In this document: positions 31,714 to 40,420 of the stretch, one piece after another | Position numbering within the stretch: position 1 is the stretch's first letter | Layout of the letters: each line of letters starts with the position of its first letter | Origin: Oscillospiraceae bacterium | GTDB lineage: Bacteria; Bacillota; Clostridia; Oscillospirales; Oscillospiraceae | Assembly: GCA_017527825.1 (NCBI GenBank) | Contig: JAFXPO010000012.1 | Coordinates: 1-64,000 of the forward strand | Length of the DNA stretch: 64,000 nt | Direction: 5' to 3' | Position numbers and translations under genes: made by a program | The notes under the pieces: generated by a model | Database searches by the model: none | What the model saw: only the letters and a program-made list of their open reading frames with translations | What the model was told of the DNA's origin: nothing

Positions 31714-32940
31714 TTAGGTTCTATAATCTCCGTTGATTTTGACATAATCATACGTCAGGTCGCAGCCCCACGCCTTCGCCTGACCGTCGCCCTGATAGAA
31801 GCGGACGATGACCGTGATATCGTGCTCGGTGAGGATCTTCGTCGCCAGTTCCTCGGAGAAGTCGGTGCCGAAGCCGTCCTTCATCACCTGCACCTCGCCC
31901 GCGGCGGAGCGGATGATGCAGTCCGCGTGGGTCGGGTCTACGTCCGCGCCGGAGTAGCCCGCCGCTGCCATGATGCGTCCCCAGTTGGCGTCGCGGCCGA
32001 ACACCGCCGCCTTGAAGAGCATGGAGCCGGCGATGGACTTCGCCACCAGCCGCGCGTCGTGCTCCGTGGGCAGCTCGTACGCCTCGACCTCGATCAGGTG
32101 CTGCGCGCCCTCGCCGTCGGAGGCGATGCGGCGGGTGATGTCCAGGCAGATGTGCTCGATCAGCCCCGCCAGCGCCTTTTTGTCCTCCTCGGTCTCGATC
32201 TTCACGCCGGACGCGCCGTTCGCCAGCAGGAAGATGGAGTCGTTGGTGGAGGTATCGCCGTCCACGGTGCACATGTTGAAGCTCTTGTCCACCGCGGCGG
32301 AGAGCATCTTCTGCAAATCCGCGGGGTCGGCGGCGGCGTCGGTGGTGACGTAGACCAGCATGGTCGCCATGTTCGGATGGATCATGCCGCTGCCCTTCGC
32401 CATCGCGCCGATGCGCACGGTGCCGCCGGAGAGCGCAAGCTCATAGGCGGACTCTTTTTTCTTCGTGTCGGTGGTCATGATCGCCCACGCGGCGTCGGTG
32501 CCCTTGTCCTTGCTCATGTTGGGGACGATGTGGCGCACGCCTTCGATCACGCGCTCGTAGGGAAGCCGCTGCCCGATGACGCCGGTGGAGCAGACAAAGC
32601 ACTCATCCTCGCCAATGCCCAGCAGCTTCTCCGCCTCGCGCTCCACGGCACGGGCGTCCTCGATGCCCTGCGTGCCGGTGGCGGCGTTGGCGTTGCCGGA
32701 ATTGATGACGATGGCGCGCGCCTTGCCCTTTTTGAGGATTTCCCTGCCCAGAATCACCGGAGCGGCGCAGAATTTGTTGGTGGTGAAGCACGCCGCGCAG
32801 GAGCAGGGCTGCTCGGAATAGACCACGGCGACGTCCGGCTTTTCCTGTTTCTTGTTGGGGTTCTTCACACCCGCGTAGTACGCGCCGGCGGTGAAGCCCT
32901 GCGGCGCGGTCACGCCGCCCTCAATGAGTCGGTACTCCAT
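31714..32940 (-). CDS. argJ: ArgJ: glutamate N-acetyltransferase / amino-acid acetyltransferase
   Basis: 408 residues. All hallmark segments are canonical: NSGNANAATGTQGIEDA, CSTGVIGQRLP, AIMTTDTKKKE, the self-cleavage site AKGSGMIHPNMATMLVYVTT with nucleophile Thr, CTVDGDTSTNDSIF, AVFGRDANWGRIMAAAGYSG and the terminal KINGDYRT. The precursor splits before the Thr into alpha and beta chains. It recycles the acetyl group in arginine synthesis. Position between argC and argB fits the usual operon. This is the housekeeping copy; compare the diverged copy at 25577-26800. Confidence 0.95.
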   Translation of the reverse strand: MEYRLIEGGVTAPQGFTAGAYYAGVKNPNKKQEKPDVAVVYSEQPCSCAACFTTNKFCAAPVILGREILKKGKARAIVINSGNANAATGTQGIEDARAVEREAEKLLGIGEDECFVCSTGVIGQRLPYERVIEGVRHIVPNMSKDKGTDAAWAIMTTDTKKKESAYELALSGGTVRIGAMAKGSGMIHPNMATMLVYVTTDAAADPADLQKMLSAAVDKSFNMCTVDGDTSTNDSIFLLANGASGVKIETEEDKKALAGLIEHICLDITRRIASDGEGAQHLIEVEAYELPTEHDARLVAKSIAGSMLFKAAVFGRDANWGRIMAAAGYSGADVDPTHADCIIRSAAGEVQVMKDGFGTDFSEELATKILTEHDITVIVRFYQGDGQAKAWGCDLTYDYVKINGDYRT

Positions 32941-32976
32941 AGTATTGCTCCCTTCTTTCTGTTTTTCGCTCTTGCC

Positions 32977-34050
32977 TTACGGGTACATCGCGGGATACAT
33001 CAGACCTGTCGTCTCCGGGATGCCCATGATGAGGTTCATGTTCTGGATCGCCTGACCCGCCGCGCCCTTGCCGATATTGTCGATCACGCTCGACACGATC
33101 AGACGGTGGGTACGCGCGTCGTAGGTCGGGGTCATGGCGCAGAAGTTCGTGCCGTAGACCCACTTGGTCTGCACGGGCTTTGAGGCGGGATAGACCTGCA
33201 CAAACGGCTCATCCTTGTAAAAGCTGTCATACAGCTCAAACAACTCGTCGTTGGTGTAGTCCCTGTCCAGCGTCGCGTAGATCGTGACCTCGATGCCGCG
33301 CACCTGCGGCAGCAGATGCGGCTGGAAGTTGATGTACTGCCAGGTCTCCGGCTTCATGAGATCCCTGCCCGTGATGTAGGCGATGTTCTGCTCGATCTCC
33401 GGCGTGTGCCGGTGCCCGCCGCCGAGGGCGTAGGCGCAGAAATTGTTCTCCGCCTCGGTGAGAATCTTGTTGGTCGCGGGACGGCGCCCCGCGCCGGTAT
33501 AGCCGCTCTTGGCGTCAATGACGATGGTGTTCTCGACAATATGTCCCGCCTTGAGCATCGGTTGGAGACCGAGTGTTGAGGCTGTGGGATAGCAGCCGGG
33601 GTTCGCGATGACGCTCTTGCCCCTGGCGAGATCGCGCATGACCTCCGGGATGCAGTACACGGCGTTTTTCGTCAACTCCGGCTCCGGGTGCTTCTGACCG
33701 TACCACTTCTCCCAGACGCTCACGTCGCGGAAGCGGATGTCCGCGCCGATGTCGATGAGCTTCGCGCCCGCGGCGAGGATGATGTCCGCCCAGTGCGGCA
33801 CATCGCCCGACGGCACCTGAATGAACACCACGTCGCTTGCCTCGGCGGTCGCCTTGACGTTTTCGTCCGTGAGATCCATGATCTTTTGGTCATAGAACCC
33901 GCGCAGCGCGGGATGGTGCTCGGCAATGGAGTCACCCACGCCGAACGAGTCCAGCACGTTGACCAGTTTGCCCTCCGGGTGCGCCACCATCATGCGCAGC
34001 ATCTCCCCGCAGACATATCCGACGGCGCCGATCGCAGAATAACGGATCAT
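32977..34050 (-). CDS. argC: N-acetyl-gamma-glutamyl-phosphate reductase
   Basis: 357 residues from ATG at 34050, with GGAGGAGG nine bases upstream; an in-frame extension to 34143 covers the promoter and is rejected. Catalytic Cys is in SVIANPGCYPTASTLGLQPM, and DAKSGYTGAGRRP and GHRHTPEIEQN are the substrate and His-containing motifs. The N-terminal cofactor loop reads IGAVGYVCGEMLRM rather than the usual GATGYTG-type sequence. First gene of the arg operon. Confidence 0.94.
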   Translation of the reverse strand: MIRYSAIGAVGYVCGEMLRMMVAHPEGKLVNVLDSFGVGDSIAEHHPALRGFYDQKIMDLTDENVKATAEASDVVFIQVPSGDVPHWADIILAAGAKLIDIGADIRFRDVSVWEKWYGQKHPEPELTKNAVYCIPEVMRDLARGKSVIANPGCYPTASTLGLQPMLKAGHIVENTIVIDAKSGYTGAGRRPATNKILTEAENNFCAYALGGGHRHTPEIEQNIAYITGRDLMKPETWQYINFQPHLLPQVRGIEVTIYATLDRDYTNDELFELYDSFYKDEPFVQVYPASKPVQTKWVYGTNFCAMTPTYDARTHRLIVSSVIDNIGKGAAGQAIQNMNLIMGIPETTGLMYPAMYP

Positions 34051-34127
34051 GTTTTGTTCCTCCTCCATGAATTTCTCGGCTTTCAACCGGCGAAATGCAC
34101 AAATATCCATCCGCATTTCCAATTTGT

Positions 34128-34156
34128 ATTGTAGAATTCGCACTTAGAAATCACAA
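34128..34156 (-). promoter_or_regulatory. promoter of the argCJBD operon
   Basis: Minus strand TTGTGA (34156-34151), 17 bases, TACAAT (34133-34128). Predicted start near 34121. No clear ArgR box was seen. Confidence 0.72.
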
Positions 34157-34169
34157 GCGAAAGAATTGA

Positions 34170-34198
34170 TTGCCAACCATTCCAAAATGGAATATAAT
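34170..34198 (+). promoter_or_regulatory. lysR promoter overlapping a LysR-type operator
   Basis: TTGCCA (34170-34175), 17 bases, TATAAT (34193-34198). The spacer contains the perfect inverted repeat ATTCCA-AAA-TGGAAT (34179-34193). Its centre is about 65 bases upstream of the argC start, the classic activator position, and it would also repress lysR itself. Confidence 0.75.
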
Positions 34199-34220
34199 CG
34201 CCGCAAAGGAGGAGACCGCC

Positions 34221-35111
34221 ATGAGCATTCAAAAGTACATCGCCTATCTGCGCACGGTGGAAACGGGAAGCATCACCCGAAGCGCGGCGGAGTTGGGCTA
34301 CACCCAGTCCGCGGTCAGCAAAATGATCGCCGATCTGGAAAGCGAATGGAAGGTGCGCCTGCTCGTCCGCGGAAAGACGGGCATTGAGCTGACCAGCGAG
34401 GGGCTGACCCTCCTTCCGGCGATCCGCGCGATCATCAAGGATTACAACGACCTCGGCTTCGCCGTGTCGGAGCTGCACGGGATTCGCTCCGGTCTTCTGC
34501 GCATCGGCTGCTTCACAAGTCTTTCCACCAGCGTGCTGCCCAACGCCCTCAAGACCTTCCATGAAGAGTACCCCAACATCCGCATCCAGCTGTTCAACGG
34601 CGAGTATGAGGATATCGCGGCGTGGCTGCGGCGCGGCTCGATCGACTGCGGGTTCCTTCCGCTGCCCGCCGCGCCGGAGTTTGAAACCACGTTTCTGCTG
34701 CGGGATTCCTTCGTCGCCATCCTGCCGGAGGGGCATCCCATGGCGGATGAGCCGGTTTTTCCGGTGGACCGGCTCGCGCAGGAGAATTTTGTCAAGCTCA
34801 ACGAAATCCTTGACCTTGAGGTGCATCATTTTCTGGATACGCTTCCGGTGCAGCCCCGCATCGCCTATGAGGCAACCAACGACTTCGCGCTGCTGGCAAT
34901 GGTGGAAAGCGGGCTTGGCGTGAGCATCGTCCACGATCTCATCCTGCATCCGCGCCACTACCGCATTGCGCGGCTGCCGCTGGACGTGACCCACTATCGG
35001 GACGTGGGGCTTGCCGTCAAGCGGGGCGTCGTCCCGTCGTCCATCACAAAGCTGTTCATCGAGCACATCCTCTCCTGCCGCGAGCAGCTCGCCGCCTTTA
35101 AAACCGTATGA
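34221..35111 (+). CDS. LysR-family transcriptional regulator, divergent from argC
   Basis: 296 residues from ATG at 34221, preceded by AAGGAGGAG. Winged helix-turn-helix at residues 4-60 (YIAYLRTVETGSITRSAAEL, QSAVSKMIADLE), linker, then a two-lobed effector domain starting GLLRIGCFTSLSTS. The C-terminal domain is of ordinary length. Position and operator geometry point to control of the arg operon, perhaps with an arginine-pathway intermediate as effector (inference). Confidence 0.88.
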   Translation: MSIQKYIAYLRTVETGSITRSAAELGYTQSAVSKMIADLESEWKVRLLVRGKTGIELTSEGLTLLPAIRAIIKDYNDLGFAVSELHGIRSGLLRIGCFTSLSTSVLPNALKTFHEEYPNIRIQLFNGEYEDIAAWLRRGSIDCGFLPLPAAPEFETTFLLRDSFVAILPEGHPMADEPVFPVDRLAQENFVKLNEILDLEVHHFLDTLPVQPRIAYEATNDFALLAMVESGLGVSIVHDLILHPRHYRIARLPLDVTHYRDVGLAVKRGVVPSSITKLFIEHILSCREQLAAFKTV

Positions 35112-35153
35112 CACCGCGCCGGGCGCGCAGAGGGAACCTTGAACGAACAGGAT

Positions 35154-35182
35154 TGACTAATCCGGGCGAATATGTCATAATA
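35154..35182 (+). promoter_or_regulatory. promoter of the zinc-ribbon membrane protein gene
   Basis: TTGACT (35154-35159), 17 bases, CATAAT (35177-35182), about 48 bases before the GTG start. Confidence 0.65.
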
Positions 35183-35229
35183 GGTTGCTTTCAACGAATT
35201 CAAATGCTGGCAGGCAGGGAGGGTATACT

Positions 35230-36315
35230 GTGACCTGGTGCATCTATTGCAGGGCGGAAATTGACGGTGCGGCGGAGCAATGCCCCTCCTGCGGAAAACC
35301 ACTGACGGATGGCGAGAAGGTCGTCCGCTGCCACGCTTGCCAGAAGTTTATTCTCAAAAGCGCGGCGGAATGCAAGTATTGCGGCGCGCCTGTCATGGAT
35401 GAGCGACCGGACGAGAAACCTGCGGAGACAGAAGCGCCGGAGGAGCCGCGCCCGAAGAAAAAACGCAGGTGGCTGTGGATTCCCGTAATTCTGCTGCTCG
35501 CCGCGGCGATCGGCTTCACCGCCATCAAGCTGCGTGGACGCGCGGAGAGCGCGGTAGATCGCAAGGCGTACATGTCCTCCTGCAAATCGGTGGCATACAC
35601 CATGCTGATGCGCGACCCGTCCCGCTATGTGGGGCAGCGCCTCACCTTCTCCGGCAAGGTGCTGCGCGTGCTGGAGGGCGGCACCGTCCGCATGTACATG
35701 ACCCAGTTCAACCCCGTGGGGTTCACCGACTCCGACGTGTGGTACGCCTCCTACACGCTGGCGGAGGGCGAAACGCCCTTTGCCAAGGATGACGAGCTGC
35801 TGATCTACGGTGAGTGCGTCGGCATGGAAAGCTATTTGGATTCCTACGGCTCCTACGTCGCGATGCCCTCCATCCGCATCGACTTCTGGGAGGAAGCCGA
35901 CCTGTCCCGTCTCGCCTCCCGCGACCCCGTGTTCGGTCTCGATGAAACGTGGACGGTGGACGGTCTGTGCGAGCTGACCGTCAAGAGCGTCAGGCAGATC
36001 GAAAATAACGATCCTGAGCACGTTGCCGCCAAGTACCTCGTGGATTACAGCTACACCAACTTCGGCTACCGCACCGAGACGGCGGACGGCATCTACATCA
36101 CCATCGATGAGATCATCCTCGACAGTGCCGGCACCATGGGCTACCGCTATCCCGGCGAGGTCAAGAACCCGCCCCTGTCCGCGCCCGTCGGCGAAACGCG
36201 CAAGGCGCAGTGCTGCATCGGGCTGGAGCACGCCGGTTCGTTCCAGCTGACCGTCACGGTCTACGACGCGTCGTTCAACACCCACACCGCGCGTTTCAAC
36301 CTCTCCGCAGAATAA
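35230..36315 (+). CDS. double zinc-ribbon membrane protein with exported C-terminal domain
   Basis: 361 residues from GTG at 35230, with GGGAGGG seven bases upstream. Residues 4-60 carry two zinc ribbons (CIYCRAEIDGAAEQCPSCG and CHACQKFILKSAAECKYCG). A Pro/Glu-rich segment and a basic KKKRRW stop precede one helix at about 82-100 (LWIPVILLLAAAIGFTAIKL). The exported part (about 105-361) begins with an OB-like region (VGQRLTFSGKVLRVLEGGTV) and ends in a beta-rich module resembling DUF4352-type extracellular domains. Function unknown; such proteins are common in Clostridia. Confidence 0.7.
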   Translation: MTWCIYCRAEIDGAAEQCPSCGKPLTDGEKVVRCHACQKFILKSAAECKYCGAPVMDERPDEKPAETEAPEEPRPKKKRRWLWIPVILLLAAAIGFTAIKLRGRAESAVDRKAYMSSCKSVAYTMLMRDPSRYVGQRLTFSGKVLRVLEGGTVRMYMTQFNPVGFTDSDVWYASYTLAEGETPFAKDDELLIYGECVGMESYLDSYGSYVAMPSIRIDFWEEADLSRLASRDPVFGLDETWTVDGLCELTVKSVRQIENNDPEHVAAKYLVDYSYTNFGYRTETADGIYITIDEIILDSAGTMGYRYPGEVKNPPLSAPVGETRKAQCCIGLEHAGSFQLTVTVYDASFNTHTARFNLSAE

Positions 36316-36317
36316 AA

Positions 36318-36349
36318 GAACGCCTGCCGAATGGCAGGCGTTCTTTTTT
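36318..36349. terminator. bidirectional terminator
   Basis: GAACGCCTGCC, GAAT, GGCAGGCGTTC, with TTTTTT on the plus side and TTTTAT on the minus side, between converging genes. Confidence 0.9.
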
Positions 36350-36358
36350 CGATTGGTG

Positions 36359-37906
36359 TCACATCCAGATGGCGAACAGGCGCAAAAACAGCTCCGCCGC
36401 GCGGCGGTACCATTTCCGCTTGCTCCACTCCTCCATCGTGACCGGATGGCTCTGGTCGATGATGGCGTCCATGTCCTCCAGCAGCTCCTCCACGGCGGGA
36501 CAGCCGTAAAGCAGCACGCCGTCCTCGTTGTGCAGTTCGAAGCTGCGGTAGTCCATGTTCACGGAGCCGACGAAGGCGACCTCGCGGTCGACCATGACGG
36601 TCTTTTGGTGCAGGAAACCAGGTGTATAGCGATAAACCTTCACACCATGCTCCAACAGTGCGCCGACGTGGGAATCCGCCACCAGATCGGTGAAGTGATG
36701 GTCGGGAATCTCCGGCAGCATCAGCCGCACGTCCACCCCGCCGTCGCCGGCAATATACAGCGCGCGCAGAACCGTGTCGTCCGGGATGAAATAGGGCGTT
36801 GTGATGTAGAGGAAGCGCTTCGCGCCCGCGATGAGCTGCAAAAACGTGTCCTCGGCGGGATTGTCCGGGTTGTTTTGCGGACCGTCGGTAAACGGCTGGC
36901 ACAGCCCCTCGGCGCGAACGTCACCGTGCGGGCGGTAATAGTCCCGCTCGTGGTTCGGCTCCGCGCCGAGAAAGCGCAGCATGGCGAGGAACGCCGCCGT
37001 CAGCCCCCACGCGCCGTCGCCCTCCATGCGAATGCCGCTGTCCTTCCAGTAGCCGAAGCGGACGATGCGGTTGGCGTACTCGTCCCCCACGTTCACGCCG
37101 CCGGTGTACGCCACGTTGCCGTCGACGCAGGCGATCTTGCGGTGATCGCGGTAATTGAAATAGAGCCGGTTGACATAGCGGTGCACGGGGTTGAACACAT
37201 ACACGTCGATGCCCGCCTTGCGCAGGGCGTCGGCGGTCTCGCCGCGGAACCGCCGGAGGTTGCCGAAGTCATCAAAGATGATCTTGACCTCCACGCCCGC
37301 CCTTGCCTTGTCGTACAGGATCGCGCTGAGGCGATCCCATATCTCGCCCTCGGCGAGGATGAAGTATTCGAGGAAGATGAAGCGCTCCGCCCGCTGGCAG
37401 GCATCGATCACGCTGTCAAGGAATATCCTGCCCTCCGGGAGGTACTCGATCCGCGTGTTCTGATACACCGGAAAGCCACGGCGGTGCAGGCTTCTCGCCA
37501 GCCGTGCCCAGTTTGGCTGCGCACGGCTCAGGCGGTCGAGATTCAGCTCGCCGCGCATCCGTGCGCTCTCCGGCTCCTCCGTCGCTCTCGGAGCCCCGCT
37601 GCGCAGCCGCTTGCGCTGCGCGTCGCCGCTCCAAAGCAGGTAAAGGATAAGCCCCGTCACTGGTACCGTCAGGATCAGCATGATCCAGGTAAATTTGTAC
37701 ATCGCGTCGCCGCGGCGGTTGTAGATGCTCACCGCCGCCACAAGCCCCGCCGCCTGTAGGATGGCGTAAACGATGGCGGCACGCTGCTCCAGCAGGTACG
37801 CGAGCGACACCACGACGGCGATTTGCAGCGCGAGCAGTACCGCGACCAGCGCGATGCGCAGCGCCGCGGCAACTCGGCGCTCTCCCCGTTGCTGCAATTC
37901 CTTCAT
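36359..37906 (-). CDS. cls: cardiolipin synthase
   Basis: 515 residues; AGGAGA before ATG 37906. It joins two phosphatidylglycerols (or related lipids) into cardiolipin at the membrane. Two N-terminal helices (about 16-36 and 42-60, plus a third near 70-90) are followed by two phospholipase-D active sites: HRKIACVDGNVAYTGG (HxKx4D) near 255 and HQKTVMVDREVAFVGSVNMD near 435. Length and layout match ClsA-type enzymes of Firmicutes. Follows pncB by 14 bases. Confidence 0.94.
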   Translation of the reverse strand: MKELQQRGERRVAAALRIALVAVLLALQIAVVVSLAYLLEQRAAIVYAILQAAGLVAAVSIYNRRGDAMYKFTWIMLILTVPVTGLILYLLWSGDAQRKRLRSGAPRATEEPESARMRGELNLDRLSRAQPNWARLARSLHRRGFPVYQNTRIEYLPEGRIFLDSVIDACQRAERFIFLEYFILAEGEIWDRLSAILYDKARAGVEVKIIFDDFGNLRRFRGETADALRKAGIDVYVFNPVHRYVNRLYFNYRDHRKIACVDGNVAYTGGVNVGDEYANRIVRFGYWKDSGIRMEGDGAWGLTAAFLAMLRFLGAEPNHERDYYRPHGDVRAEGLCQPFTDGPQNNPDNPAEDTFLQLIAGAKRFLYITTPYFIPDDTVLRALYIAGDGGVDVRLMLPEIPDHHFTDLVADSHVGALLEHGVKVYRYTPGFLHQKTVMVDREVAFVGSVNMDYRSFELHNEDGVLLYGCPAVEELLEDMDAIIDQSHPVTMEEWSKRKWYRRAAELFLRLFAIWM

Positions 37907-37920
37907 GCGTTTCTCCTCAC

Positions 37921-39375
37921 TCAGAATTTGCCGCCCTCGTGCAGCAGCCCCTGACGGATGTCATAGAGCTTCTGCGAGAGATCGACGTAATAGGTCTGCG
38001 GGTTCTCAAAGCGCTTGTACTCGTCCCAGAGGGTGTCCACCTGCTCGGCGCAGTATTTCTTCAGCTCATCGAGACCGGGGCGGTCGTAAACCAGCTTGCC
38101 GCCCTGATAGATCGGCACCATCAGCTCCTTCGCGCGGAAGTTATACACGGGTTTGCGCTTCCACGTCGCGTCCGGGTCGAAGATTTCCAGCACGCCGGAA
38201 TCGTCCACCGTCTCGTCGTGGACGGTGAGGTAGTCCGCGATCGCCTTGCCGGTCTCGCGGTCATAGAAACGGAACAGCTTCTTGAAGTGCGGCACGGTGA
38301 TCTTGCCCACGTTCTCGCTGATTTTGATTTTGGGGGTCACGTTCCCGTTCTCATCCTCCACGGCGACCAGCTTGTAGACGGCGCCGAACACCGGCTCGCT
38401 CTTGGCGGTGATCAGGCGTTCGCCCACGCCGAAGGCGTCGATCTTCGCGTCCTGATTCCACAGGTCGCGGATGAGATACTCGTCCAGCGAGTTGGACACT
38501 GTGATCTTGCAGGTCTCCCAGCCCGCCTCATCGAGCATCTTGCGCGCCTCGCGGGTGAGATAGGCAATGTCGCCAGAGTCAAGCCGGATGCCGCACTTGG
38601 TAATGCCCTTGGGCTTTAAGACCTCATTGAACACACGGATGGCGTTGGGGATGCCGGACTTGAGCGTGTTGTAGGTGTCCACCAGCAGCGTCGCGTTGGT
38701 GGGGTACAGCTCGCAGTAGGTCTTGAACGCCTCATACTCGCTGTCGAACATCTGCACCCACGCGTGCGCCATGGTGCCGAGCGCGGGCGTGCCGTAAAGC
38801 TGGTCGGAGATCGTGCAGGCGGTGCCGACGCACCCCGCCATGTACGCGGCGCGCGCGCCGTCGATGGCGGCGGCGCTGCCCTGGGCGCGGCGGGAGCCGA
38901 ACTCCATCACCGCCCTGCCCTTCGCGGCGCGGACGATGCGGTTCGCCTTGGTGGCAACGAGGCACTGGTGGTTGAGCGTCAGGAGCACAAAGGTCTCGAT
39001 GAGCTGCGCCTCAATGGCGCGGGCACGGACGGTGACCAGCGGCTCGCGCGGGAACACGGGCGTGCCCTCCGGGATCGCCCAGATGTCGCCGGTAAACCGA
39101 AAATCGCGCAGGTACTCCAGGAACTCCTCGCTGAAGAGCTGGCGCGAGCGCAGGTAGTCGATATCCTCCGCGGTGAAGTGGAGGTCCTCAATATAGTCGA
39201 TGAGCTGCTCTAAGCCCGCCGCGATGGCGAAGCCGCCCTTATCGGGTACGGAGCGGAAAAACGCGTCAAAATAGGTGATCTTGTCTTTGAATCCGCACTG
39301 GAAGTAACCGTTGCCCATGGTCAGCTCATAAAAATCGCAGAGCATGGTCATGTTCAGCTTTCTGTCCGTTCTCAT
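37921..39375 (-). CDS. pncB: nicotinate phosphoribosyltransferase
   Basis: 484 residues from ATG at 39375 (AAAGG upstream); the reading frame extends further but includes the promoter. It makes nicotinate mononucleotide from nicotinate and PRPP for NAD salvage. Family signatures: LNMTMLCDFYELTMGNGYFQ, EFGSRRAQGSAAAIDGARAA with the autophosphorylated-His region near by, LVDTYNTLKSGIPNAIRVF and GIRLDSGDIAYLTREARKML. A zinc-ribbon-free, full-length enzyme of the Firmicutes type. Operon with cls. Confidence 0.94.
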   Translation of the reverse strand: MRTDRKLNMTMLCDFYELTMGNGYFQCGFKDKITYFDAFFRSVPDKGGFAIAAGLEQLIDYIEDLHFTAEDIDYLRSRQLFSEEFLEYLRDFRFTGDIWAIPEGTPVFPREPLVTVRARAIEAQLIETFVLLTLNHQCLVATKANRIVRAAKGRAVMEFGSRRAQGSAAAIDGARAAYMAGCVGTACTISDQLYGTPALGTMAHAWVQMFDSEYEAFKTYCELYPTNATLLVDTYNTLKSGIPNAIRVFNEVLKPKGITKCGIRLDSGDIAYLTREARKMLDEAGWETCKITVSNSLDEYLIRDLWNQDAKIDAFGVGERLITAKSEPVFGAVYKLVAVEDENGNVTPKIKISENVGKITVPHFKKLFRFYDRETGKAIADYLTVHDETVDDSGVLEIFDPDATWKRKPVYNFRAKELMVPIYQGGKLVYDRPGLDELKKYCAEQVDTLWDEYKRFENPQTYYVDLSQKLYDIRQGLLHEGGKF

Positions 39376-39424
39376 GGCAAAGCCTTTCTTGTTTTCCGGC
39401 ATGATCCATGCCTGTACTGCCCTG

Positions 39425-39453
39425 ATTATAGTCGCTTGGCGCCTATAAAGCAA
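39425..39453 (-). promoter_or_regulatory. promoter of pncB-cls
   Basis: Minus strand TTGCTT (39453-39448), 17 bases, TATAAT (39430-39425), 50 bases before the pncB start. Confidence 0.75.
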
Positions 39454-39475
39454 GTGCTTTCGACGCTTTTCCCGC

Positions 39476-39504
39476 TTGACTTCGCGCGCGTCGTAACCTA
39501 TGAT
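39476..39504 (+). promoter_or_regulatory. promoter of degV-dinB
   Basis: TTGACT (39476-39481), 17 bases, TATGAT (39499-39504), divergent from the pncB promoter. Confidence 0.75.
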
Positions 39505-39541
39505 AGAAGTAGTCTGATTTACCCGAAAAGGAGACCCCGCC

Positions 39542-40420
39542 ATGTCATTTTCCGTCATTACCGACACATCCGCCAACCTGCCGAACCACCTGCTGCGGAG
39601 CAGGAGCATCGGCGTCCTGCCGTTCTCGTACTTCATGAACGGCAAGGAATATATTGACCTTGAGGGGCAGGAGTTCGACGCGGTGAGCTTTTTCTCCGCC
39701 ATGCGCGTCGGTGTCAGCGTGACCACCTCTCAGATTCCGCCCCAGCGGTACACGGACTGCTTTGAGCCGCTGCTCAAGGCAGGGCAGGATATCCTGTTCG
39801 TCAGCATGTCGTCGGGCATCAGCGGCTCATATCAGTCCTCGCTCATCGCCGCCAATGAGCTGATGGAGACGTACCCCGACCGCAAAATCCGCTGCGTGGA
39901 CTCCGGCACCGCGTCGCTGGGCGAAGGCTTGCAGGCGCTGCGCGCCGCGGAGCTGCGCGACGAAGGCAAAACGCTGGATGAGGCGGCGGATATCCTTGAA
40001 AAGGAGCGCTACAACGTCTGCTCCATCTTCACCGTGGGCGATCTTCAATATCTGCGCGGCACGGGGCGGCTGTCCGGCATGGCCGCGCTGCTGGGCACAA
40101 TGCTCAACATCAAGCCCGTGCTCAAGGGCGACGAGACCTTTCATATCGTGCTCGCGGGCAAGGTGCGCGGCCGCCGTCAGGTCATCGAGAATCTTGCCGC
40201 GCGCTACGACAAGTACGCCGTCGCGCCTGAGCAGCAGCTCGTCGGCGTCGCGCACTGCGACTGCCGCGCCGACGCGGATTACCTCATCAAACTGCTGCGC
40301 CGGAACCGTCCGCCCAAGGACGTGCTGCTGGTGGACTATGAGCCGGTGACCGGCTCTCACCTCGGTCCCGACTCGCTGGCGCTGTTCTTCCGCGGCGACG
40401 ATCAGGTACGCACGCGGTGA
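39542..40420 (+). CDS. DegV-family fatty-acid-binding protein
   Basis: 292 residues; AAGGAGA before ATG 39542. DegV proteins (FakB relatives) hold a fatty acid between two lobes and can hand it to a fatty-acid kinase. Visible: ITDTSANLPN at the start with the lipid-head-binding Asp/Thr, TTSQIPPQRYTDCFEPLLK, SSGISGSYQSSLIAANEL and the GTGRLSGMAALLGTMLNIKP segment. Overlaps dinB by 4 bases. Which lipid, and whether it serves FakA, is unknown. Confidence 0.9.
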   Translation: MSFSVITDTSANLPNHLLRSRSIGVLPFSYFMNGKEYIDLEGQEFDAVSFFSAMRVGVSVTTSQIPPQRYTDCFEPLLKAGQDILFVSMSSGISGSYQSSLIAANELMETYPDRKIRCVDSGTASLGEGLQALRAAELRDEGKTLDEAADILEKERYNVCSIFTVGDLQYLRGTGRLSGMAALLGTMLNIKPVLKGDETFHIVLAGKVRGRRQVIENLAARYDKYAVAPEQQLVGVAHCDCRADADYLIKLLRRNRPPKDVLLVDYEPVTGSHLGPDSLALFFRGDDQVRTR

